In this document: positions 10,801 through 19,579 of the stretch, piece by piece
Layout of the letters: every line of letters begins with the position of its first letter
Numbering within the stretch: the stretch's first letter is position 1
Assembly (NCBI RefSeq): GCF_020520425.1
Contig: NC_079491.1
Location: 21,877,449 to 21,941,448, forward strand
Origin: Spinacia oleracea
Lineage: Eukaryota; Streptophyta; Magnoliopsida; Caryophyllales; Amaranthaceae
Length of the DNA: 64,000 bases
Direction of reading: 5' to 3'
Made by a program: the position numbers and the translations under genes
The notes under the pieces: generated by a model
Databases searched by the model: none
Seen by the model: the letters and a program-made list of their open reading frames with translations, nothing else
Told to the model about the DNA's origin: nothing

Positions 10801-13800
10801 CAAGTCCAAATTAGACAAACCGGTGCAAAGGCTCATCTACAGTAATTGCAGTAACTGCCTCTTTATACTGACGCCGTTCATTGTCATCTTCACAAATAAC
10901 CTCTTTCACTGCGGCTCTTAACTCATCTGCAATAGCCAGTCTCTAGTAGTTAAAAATAAGATAAGATGTTTCTAAAATAAAATCACTTGGATACAAGTTA
11001 AACTATATTTCTTTAACAATAGAATCATTATAATAATGGCATGCATTATATACCCAAAATCGATAAGAAAAACAGAGAGTAAAAGGGGTGGAGAAGAGCA
11101 AAGACAACCACGATACCAGCATTATCTCTTTCTTGACGTGGTGTAAGAGTGATTCCCTTATTCCTAGCCATGCCTTTAACCTTATTTTTAAAAAAGAAAA
11201 TTTTTGTTACTAAAGTAATAGCAGAAATAAAAATAAAAGATAGAATATTTCACCAACTATGTCCCTTCAATAATGTAACATACTACTTATCAAATCTGTA
11301 GAATATTATCCATAAAATCAGAAATTTAGCTAGGAAAAGGCATCGTATGTTAGAACCAACCTTCTTTCACCAATTTCTAGTACAAAAATCAACAACCTAC
11401 CACTTCCTTCATCCCAAGACAACTACCATACCTGCAATACTTCTACGAAATTCAGTCTTATACTGTAAGGGGGTTCAAACGTACACAGTATTACACATAT
11501 AATCTGAACTTGAGGCTCTTATACACTTAATTACACCTATAACATGTAAGGCGCTCCTACGTTCGATCCTCTATTATATTTCACAACAAATAAAAACCAT
11601 ATTACAATGAGCCATTTGATTCAGTCAAATGTTTCCTATACGCTCCTTCAAGCCTTTTGAAATTCAACAACATGATAACATAATTGAAGGACGAAATCAA
11701 CAATTTTCTGATATTTGAAATGCAATGTCATGATAACACCTATACCAAATCAACAGCTGATCAAAGTTAAATATATAAAACAAAGCAAAGAAATCCTTTC
11801 ATCAACAAATTTTAAAGTTTATGAAAGAAACAGCCAAAGCCTCCATCGGGCAATTGAAATGCAGCAATGTTCGAACCAATTGTTTAATTTTTGCAGCTTT
11901 CGACTGAGCAATTCATTCAATTACCAGGAGAAATCCCGTACACATCATTTCCCTTTGTGGCTCTCTCAACAACAAAAAAGATATAAGATTCAGTCTATAT
12001 CACATAAGATTTTCAAGTAGAGTTTTGGCTTATACTTCATACTTCATTATGAGGTCATAATGTCATATACAGGTGAGTTAAATTGGTTTCAAAGGGAGTA
12101 TAGAACAAAAGATTCTTTAGCTATGAGTGCTCTTTTCCCCAGTGATTTAGGTGCTTCGGTTAACCTTAATGAACAGCTGTAATAACGCTGACGAAGTGGA
12201 CGGCGGAGGATGTGTCTTGTGACTTACAGTTTTGGTGGTTTGTGCCATCCAGGGCATTTCTAACATAATAGATGTCCTACATGTATTTGTAAGGTTTTAA
12301 GAGGATTCCTTGTCTTCCTAATGCATTATTTTGTGGTTAGCCACGTATTATTATTAAAAAAAATAAAAAAATCTTCTTTCCAAAAAGAAATGGTTCTTTG
12401 AGCCATTTTGATATAGTTTATGAACAATTAACCATTGATCTCCATTAGCAATAGACAGAAAAGTGAGTACTGAATAGGGTTGTATACTTATATGGTATTT
12501 ACATGATGGAACTGTAATAAAATAATACAAACACATGATAAAAGAATCATATGATAGCTTTGGTTGTTAGGATTTTTTTATGAGATTCTTTGCCAGATTG
12601 TGCTTCCTTAATGACCATGCCTAGATTTTACTTGGTCAGTTATTGGCTATATGATGATGAGACGTTAGACAATAATCCAACCATGACAGCAACGGATACC
12701 GCTTAAACCTGGACAAAGTTGTCTAAGGACAACTTATACAATATAGCTATGCCAATAAAGGGACGATAACCACCATTAGCTCAATAAAGACTGGTCCTTT
12801 TCAACCAACATGTATGAACCTACAACATCATATTCAACACTCAGTAATCCATTCATTTAAGACTTTTTCCAACAGAATAAACACTAGAAACTCAAGCAAT
12901 CAGACATCACTTGATAAAAATAAAATCATAAAAGGTGAATAAGACTACTTAGGGTTCCTGGTGGCTTTCACAAATCTTAAGTCAGTTAAAATATTGAGTA
13001 AGTGTTAAATCCCTCAATTAGACAAATTTAGACCACATTTTACGCAGGAAAGGCTTTTATAACTCTGCTCAAGCATCATTTTCAAAACCAGTTGATCAAA
13101 ACAACGGATTGCAAACACTTGAACAAGAAATCATCACTCGGAATACAAAGCCACGTTTTAATACAGCTTGACCCATTCATTCATGACCAATAGAATGTGA
13201 GTGTAGCGTAGATGATGACTTAGGTCATGTTCCTGTTACATTCAGGCATTCAGCTAAATCCTTTAACGTAACGCCCTTACATATCACAAAGATATACGAA
13301 GTATATCATACTCTTCCCATTACAGCCAGAAAGACATTAAAGTACAACGTTTGAATTAATGAAGATGGCATAGACTAAAAAGAGAATCTGAATCTAAAGC
13401 TTGTGTCATCTTCTTCTCTATCATAAAAATATCTCAGGTTTTCTAAATTACTTTAAAAAAGAACCAAGAATGTTCATAATTCAGGAACCAACCAACATAT
13501 ACAAGGGACATACTTCAAAAAACCAAAACCATAATTATGATGGTAAAGTACAGTGTACCCTAAAATAAGCCCAATGCCGTCTCTTCAGAAAAGGAAAAGG
13601 AGATTCTAGCCTATAAGAAGATTCTGTAATAATGATTGGCAATTGATGCCTTTCTTTATCAGAACGTCTAGCAAAGTTAATTTCGTGGACATCATTTTTT
13701 ATAACTTCCTGTGCCACATTCCTTTGCTCCGTATCCAAACTTTAAGAACCCTAAAATAGGTTTAGAAGTATAGTTTAACAAAATAGAGATGCACGTAATA

Positions 13801-14916
13801 AATAAGAAAACATAACCAAAAATGTCATTTCGCATCTCCACATTGTCTTCTCAGCCACATGACTAGGTCCCTTTCCTACCTCTCCCCTCCCCTCACCCCA
13901 TTAATGTCAGATTACTACTTGCCAGTTCTGTAGAATAGTATTCTCAAAGTCAGAATTTCGGCTATAAAAAGGAATTGTATGTTAGAACCCATGTTAAAAA
14001 TAAAATTCTTTTACCAATTTTTAGTACAACAATCAATAACCTACTGCTTCCTTAATCCCAACACAACTAGTTTACCTTCTTTATCCACACAGAACCTTAT
14101 GATACCATTAACCAATACTTCTAATGAAATTACGTCTTACAGCAGGACAAGGGGTGTGAATTTGAAGCTCTTACACGCTTTCGCTTACACTGTATAGGAT
14201 GCTCCCTAATTCCCTATGTCCGATCCTTAATACGTAGTACTATTTTACAACAAATAAAAACCATATTACAATGAGCCATTTGATTAAGTCAGAATCAAGA
14301 CTTGCCTATACGCTCCTTCAAGATTTTATAAAAATTCAACAACATAGAAATAAACAATTTTATGATATTTGAAATTGTATGTCATGTTAACACACTATAC
14401 GAAACCATCGGCTAATCGAAGTTCAACCTACAAAAAAATTATGAAAGAAACATCAAAAGCCTCTATTAGGCAATTGAAATGCGGCAATGTTATAAAACCA
14501 ATTATTTAATTGAGAAATTCATTGAATTACTACGAGAAATACTAAGGAGAAATCTTACAAGTGCCCGAAACATGCAACGGCCATCCCCGGTAACCTTATG
14601 AACAGAAAATCGCTCCACCTTTATATTTGAATTTGAAGATGACACTCCGCCTCTGAATTCCAATTAAACAAATGATTAGACAACTTAAAACAATGCTAAT
14701 TGTATAAAGTTAGGTTATGTGGAAAAGAACCTACGGCGGAGGTCCGACTCGGGCGAAAAAACGAAGAATGGTGCTTGGAGTTGGATTGGGTGTTGAAATT
14801 GAAGCAACGGGAGACGATGATACGAGCTCAAATTGGGCACTGCCATTTCTGAGTTGCTCAAGGATGGTGTCTGCAGCAGCAGCAGCAGCAGCAACAGCAA
14901 CAACAACAACGGTCAT
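7864..14916 (-). CDS. OTU3: OTU domain-containing cysteine protease (deubiquitinase, OTU3-like), 7 exons
   Basis: Removes ubiquitin from proteins; a papain-fold cysteine protease, probably cytosolic or nuclear. Exons on the minus strand: 14916-14735, 14652-14559, 11180-11117, 10926-10821, 10713-10659, 8617-8564, 7992-7864 (stop TGA). All introns are GT..AG, phase is kept, and the product is 227 aa, as expected for the short plant OTU3 type. Residues 1-15 are a Val/Ala-rich run coded by a trinucleotide repeat; then comes ILEQLRNGSAQFEL, a conserved plant N-terminal motif. TGDGRCMFRAL (82-92) carries the catalytic Asp84 and Cys87. DFWGGESELLVLS and the final NHYDLL with catalytic His222 complete the OTU signature. 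The exact subfamily comes from memory of the Arabidopsis protein. Intron 2 (11181-14558) contains a large internal duplication. ATG at 14916 is the first in frame; a short non-conserved N-terminus makes the start less certain. Confidence 0.9.
11290..11900. repeat. Intronic duplication, copy 1
   Basis: Lies in intron 2 of the OTU gene and aligns with 13915-14510. Shared tracts include 'catattacaatgagccattt', 'ctatacgctccttcaag' and 'aggcaattgaaatgcrgcaatg'. The copies have diverged by indels and substitutions, so the event is old. No ORF is shared in a common frame. Confidence 0.8.
13915..14510. repeat. Intronic duplication, copy 2
   Basis: Sister of 11290-11900, in the same orientation, ending about 50 bp before exon 2 of the OTU gene. 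The 2.0 kb between the copies includes an open frame at 13535-13738 (minus, 67 aa) of unknown origin. Confidence 0.8.
14868..14911. repeat. Coding trinucleotide repeat (GCA/ACA)n
   Basis: On the plus strand this is gcagcagcagcagcagcaac followed by acaacaacaac. On the coding strand it encodes the Val/Ala run at the N-terminus of the OTU protein, so the length of that N-terminus is likely to vary between alleles. Confidence 0.85.
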
Positions 14917-15084
14917 TCAAATTGCAAAACAGATTAAATAGGATAGGGAAAAGGATTGTACCATTTGATGATGAGGCAGCCATTGTTTCACAGATAACTG
15001 GGAGGTTCAGAGTTTTGAGCTATATCGAATATATTCTATAGCATTGTTCTTCAAAATATGGTTTATATATCGGTTGCATAATGC

Positions 15085-15500
15085 TCACTGTGCACCCTGT
15101 TTTTTTAATAAACATATAGTTTAAATTCAAAGAACATATTGTTCCAGTCCCCACCGAATTAGCCTTAAAGGTGAGCCGGGTACTAACACCAAAAAAAAAA
15201 CATATTGTTCACATCCAAAGAACATATAGCCAATGAACATATAGTTTAAATCCATAGAACATATAGTTTAAATACTTCACTAAAGAACATATAGCCAATG
15301 AACATATAGTTTAAATCCATAGAACATATAGTTTAAATACATCACTAAAGAACATATAGCCAATGAACATATAGTTTAAATCCATAGAACACATAGTTTA
15401 AATACTTCACTAGTACATGTACATCGAAATCATTCTCCATGTTCATTAGATTTTCAATAGATGTTCAACAGGGTGCACAATAAGCACTGTGCACCCGGGT
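15085..15500. mobile_element. Inverted-repeat element with GTGCACCC ends
   Basis: The left end contains CTGTGCACCCTG and the right end CAGGGTGCAC followed by CACTGTGCACCCGGG, giving inverted termini. The inside consists mostly of tandem 'aacatatagtttaaat' words. Similar 'gtgcaccgtgcacccgg' words occur at 18508-18540. Lies just upstream of the OTU gene start. Superfamily not determined; limits approximate. Confidence 0.5.
15220..15412. repeat. Tandem repeat, unit 65-66 bp, 3 copies
   Basis: The word 'gccaatgaacatatag' recurs at 15229, 15294 and 15360. Each copy continues with 'tttaaatccatagaac' and 'cactaaagaac', with few substitutions. Confidence 0.9.
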
Positions 15501-15631
15501 GTATAATCCAAATTGCTATTGTTCTTAATATCATTATGATTATGACTATTTATTATTATACTTAATTATTAAAAGTGAAATAATGTGTTACTCTGTATTT
15601 TGTTGCGCGTCAAAAAAAAAGTTAAATAATA

Positions 15632-15955
15632 CTTCATCTGTATTTATTTAAGGGATACATTTAGCTGAGCACGAGTATTAAGAAGAAAAATTAAATGAAA
15701 TAATGTAATAAAATAAATGGGATTGTGAAGATATTTTAATAGGTAAAACAAATGGGGACCATGTCATTTTAGAGGGTGGGGGTGCGATGTAGTTCTGAAA
15801 TTATTTTTTTAATATGGTGGTGGGATATATGATATATTAGATAGATTATTTAATTAGATAGTAGGGTTGATAAGTTACTAAAAATGGCAAATGTATCTCT
15901 TAAATAAATACGGCCGAAAAAAGCAAGTATATCCCTTAAATAAATACGGAGGGAA
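15632..15955. mobile_element. Stowaway-type MITE, family A, second copy
   Basis: 324 bp flanked by TA at 15630-15631 and 15956-15957. It is the reverse orientation of 3899-4221, sharing 'aaataaatacggccgaaaa', 'tattttaatagg' and 'ggggaccatgtcattt'-type segments. No ORF. Confidence 0.85.
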
Positions 15956-16390
15956 TATGTAGTATGTTCTTTTGATTATGCACACATGTTCTTTTGATGC
16001 ACTATACTCATTATGATTTATGAGCCATTATCCACCTAATTCAAGATTTGGACGTCTAGACACATCTAATGCACAAGCATATTTACCATAACAATGCAAA
16101 ACAAACCGAATCTAATCGTTGTGATTTGTGACGAATGTATAAAAATATAGCTAGAGGGAAGTTACAATTACATTTGTAAAGTATAAAAAGAAAACAACAT
16201 TGTTGTAGGACAAATTTAAAGCCTCGATCTCATAGGGAACGAACCTAGGAAATGAAAAAAATACTCGGGAGACATTGAGAAAGAAGTAGTTTTTGCAGTC
16301 TTGGCATCCAGAACAAAATACTACGAGTACTTTCTTCTCCTCACAGGGAACGAACCTAGGAAATGAAAAAGAGCGACGATGGGTTGCAGT

Positions 16391-16554
16391 TAGGGGTGTC
16401 AAATCGGATCAACGGATCGGGTTTGGGTCGGACTCGTCGGATTCGGGTTGAAACGGATCGGATTGGAACGGATTAATTTGGCTAACGGGTCGGATCGGAT
16501 CGGATTGAAAACTTAACGGACCGGATCGGGTCGGATTGAGAATTGACACCCCTA
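16391..16554. mobile_element. hAT-type MITE (164 bp) with ggatcgg-rich body
   Basis: A perfect 12-bp terminal inverted repeat (TAGGGGTGTCAA at left, its complement at right) is flanked by a perfect 8-bp duplication GTTGCAGT (16383-16390 and 16555-16562). The body is made of 'cggatcgggtcggat' words. The 8-bp duplication and the YAGGG-type end indicate a hAT superfamily origin. No ORF. Confidence 0.93.
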
Positions 16555-17030
16555 GTTGCAGTTGCAGTGCTAGAAATAAGTGGTGTATGGGTGCCACGCG
16601 CTAGAAAATTCTAGCGTTGGTAAATCTATCCACGTGTTTTTCTAGATTCTTTTGGTTTATTTCGAATTTTATTTTTTTTCTATGGTTTTATCTCTTATAC
16701 AAGATTAGTGGGAGCGCAACTCTTATCTTTCCTAAAAGACTAATTGGAGTGCAATATAATCTCTTGAATATATATCTTATACAGTTACTATATTTGGAGT
16801 GACAGTTATTATACATAGCAGTTACTATAAATGAAAATGCGGATTCAGGGATCGCTTCAGTCAATCGTAGGATGCTCATTTCTTACTCAGGAAAGCGTTG
16901 ACAAGTAGTTCATTAATAATTAATAAATACTAGTTAATAACTAATAATGCGTAATTTATTACTAAATAATAATAATAAATGAAAAATTATAATAATTGAT
17001 AATAAATTAATAGTAAATAATAAGCTATTA

Positions 17031-17383
17031 CTCCATCCGTTCCTAAATAAGTGTCACATTTGGGCTCGGACACGGTAATTAATAAAATTGTAAAGTGTGT
17101 AAGAGTTAATGATTGAGAATGTTTTTTTTGGGGAAAGGATAAAGTAGATAATTGTTTAATTGAATAAAGTACAAATAAAAGTGTATGTGGGATTGAAAAG
17201 TGGAAAAGTGTAGAATGTGTAAGTAAAAGTAATTATGATTTATAGAAAAGTGGGAAAAGTGTATGAAAAAGTATGAAAAGTGCATGGAAAAGTGGGAAAA
17301 GTACATGTTCAAAAATAGAAATGTGACACTTATAAGGGAACGCCAAAAATGGAAATGTGACACTTATTTAGGAACGGAGGGAG
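17031..17383. mobile_element. Stowaway-type MITE (353 bp)
   Basis: TA at 17029-17030 and 17384-17385. The left end is CTCCATCCGTTCCTAAATAA and the right end is the complement TTATTTAGGAACGGAGGGAG. 'gtgtcacatttgg' and 'gaaatgtgacac' extend the inverted repeat to about 35 bp. The interior is purine-rich with 'gaaaagtg' repeats. Confidence 0.93.
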
Positions 17384-17397
17384 TACTAAATAACAAT

Positions 17398-17400
17398 AAC

Positions 17401-17445
<45 letters not shown>

Positions 17446-17460
17446 TAATAAATAATAATA
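17398..17460. repeat. (AAT)n microsatellite
   Basis: An almost pure run of aataataat, followed by impure aaataataataa. Confidence 0.95.
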
Positions 17461-17495
17461 ATCTGGTGTCCACTTTTCACTGTTCTAATGAAGTC

Positions 17496-18000
17496 AGTGT
17501 GAAGTTCAGGCATAATTCGGTGCGTGATATTCTTGTTGATATTTGCTCCAAAGTCGGGATCGTGGTGCGTAAGGAGGCTCCAATGGGTTTCCTCTAAGAG
17601 GTTGGGAAGGATCTAAGACTTGCAGACCTTTTATATTTAATTGGTTCCAGGGTAAAGATGCATGTTTGGATGTGATTGGCATCTCTCCCTTTGCTGGTAT
17701 GAGTGTGAGTTCTTGGGCTTCTGCGGTGGCCTTGCACAATGCTGTGGAGAAGAAAAAGAAGAAGTATGCGTGCAAATGTGAGGACAACGTATACAAGTTC
17801 ATCCCATTTTCTTTCTTACGTTCTGGGAATTATATAAGGAGTCATTGGACACACTTTCGCGTATCAAGTCTCTCCCTATTAGTCACTCTAACAATGTTAA
17901 GAGTTGTTCATTTGTCTTTCATAGAGTGAGTTTTTGCAATCAGAAAGGGGTGGCAGCATTACTTGTTTCTAAACTCTCATCCAACTTTATGTAAAATGTT
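17496..18000 (+). pseudogene. Broken retroelement-associated ORF
   Basis: Three shifted plus-strand frames together give a conserved plant protein tail: first VRDILVDICSKVGIVVRKEA, then GKDACLDVIGISPFAGMSVS and LHNAVEKKKKKYACKC, and near 17840-17990 LSRIKSLPISHSNN and FCNQKGVAALLVSKLSSNFM. I recognise this as sequence common in plant repeats linked to reverse-transcriptase-like ORFs, but I cannot name a defined family. An internal stop near 17598 and at least two frameshifts make it non-functional. (AAT)n microsatellites bound it on both sides. Confidence 0.6.
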
Positions 18001-18016
18001 TACAAGATAAAAAAGA

Positions 18017-18091
<75 letters not shown>

Positions 18092-18092
18092 T
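18017..18092. repeat. (AAT)n microsatellite
   Basis: About 25 uninterrupted aat units. Followed at 18103-18155 by 'ttgaattgaa' and 'cttaacttaa' short tandem words. Confidence 0.97.
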
Positions 18093-18779
18093 ACGGAGTA
18101 AGTTGAATTGAATTGAATTTAACTGAATTTAACTTAACTTAACTTAACTTAACGTAGAGTAACTGAAATGAATGCTTATGAACTGAACTAAACTTCCAAA
18201 TGAATCCTGAAACTACAATCAAGCCAAAAAGAACAGGGTGTTTGTGGAGATATTATACACAATGAAGTATGTAAAATTTTGATATTTAGGCCAAGTCCTC
18301 TAGTTGAATAAACACCGCAATGGAAACTGTCCTTAATACAAAGTGGACCTGTTTATTTATCCGGTTGGATTCAGATCTTGCATAGTCCGTCATGTTACCA
18401 TTCCTTATAACACACTTCGTATTAGGTGTATCCGGGTACACACTATGACATTTCCCCCTTACATGTGAGGAGAAAATATAAGAGGTACCAACTATGGGTA
18501 TAAAAATATCCTTGGGTGCACCGTGCACCCGGATGCACCTAATAATTTCCAACCATTCCTAAACCCGAAGTATATATCCGATGTATAAGAAATTGTATAC
18601 TTGAATTGGTATATCAATGATTCAATGGCGAATTTATAAATAATTGCGAAGATTTTATTTTAAAATGTACGACAAATGTATTAAAAAGTACAACATTTGT
18701 CAACCTTTTCATGTGATTTTTCCATAACACAAAATCTTGTTTAAAAAGGGTGTACAATAAATTACTGTAAACCAAAGCC

Positions 18780-19036
18780 CAACTGACAGACTTTCTTTAC
18801 TTTGGGCTTGACTCACACGTGTGAGTATCAAAGACGCGCATTCTTCGTTTATTCTCTGTCGTTCTCTGTTTATTCATTCCTTCTGTCTTCCCCCTCTTTC
18901 AACGACAATGGAATTTTTGCCCTTCGTTGGGATCTGCGTTTCTCATTCACTTCAAACCGCCATCTCCACTACCGTATATCCTCCTCCTCCTCCTTCCGTC
19001 TAGTCGCCGTCTCGATCTCCCTCTTCCTCTTTTATT
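18780..19036 (+). other. Possible 5' exon or UTR relic
   Basis: A pyrimidine-rich, GC-richer stretch contains an open frame (18802-19071; also 18821-19003 in another frame) and reaches a good donor-like site (ATT then GTAAGTCG at 19037). The composition resembles a plant leader or first exon. No homology recognised and no downstream partner exon found before the repeat array, so it may be a gene relic. Confidence 0.25.
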
Positions 19037-19466
19037 GTAAGTCGAACATTTTTGTTTTTTTTCAATATTAACAAATTATATAAAACCATTGTTTATCTAC
19101 ATTGTTATTGTTTGGATAAATGCAAAGGTTTTTGTTTTTATGTGCATTATTTATGGAATTAGAAATTGTGGTAGCGTGATTTGAGTTTTAGTGATTTGAT
19201 TTGATTTGTTTTGGAGGGTGAAAATTGGGTAGCCTCTTAGACGATCAAACAGTTCCATTTCTGATTTTGTTTTTGTAGTATCTTATTGATTTTTGTCGAA
19301 TTTTGGGGTGTGATTGTAGTATCTCAAGTAAAAATCTGACAACATGATCTTAAATGATGGTACAAATCTGATTATCTTGCATAACTATCATATTGGTCGA
19401 TTGAAATATTTTAGATGATGTCTTTGATGTTGTGCTGAGTATTGTTTTTTCCAATGTTACTACAAA

Positions 19467-19538
19467 AGGCTATTAGCTCAAATGGCAGAGCAATGTGCAA
19501 TTATGTACATGGTGTGGGTTCAAATCCCGCATAGCCTA
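19467..19538 (+). tRNA. tRNA-like sequence, copy 1 (probably not a functional tRNA)
   Basis: 72 nt fold as a cloverleaf: acceptor AGGCTAT with ATAGCCT plus discriminator A, D stem GCTC/GAGC, T stem GTGGG/CCCGC with loop TTCAAAT. A-box-like TAGCTCAAATGG and B-box-like GGTTCAAATCC are present. The anticodon arm pairs as a 6-bp stem ATGTGC/GTACAT with a 6-nt loop, so no normal 7-nt anticodon loop exists. More likely a tRNA-derived repeat or relic. Confidence 0.45.
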
Positions 19539-19579
19539 CATGCTTGCAAGCTTTGAACTAAGTTATGAGGTTTCACATA

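Noticed and set aside
19467..19538. Functional nuclear tRNA
   Set aside because: Anticodon loop is 6 nt (or 8) and no anticodon can be read; kept only as tRNA-like.
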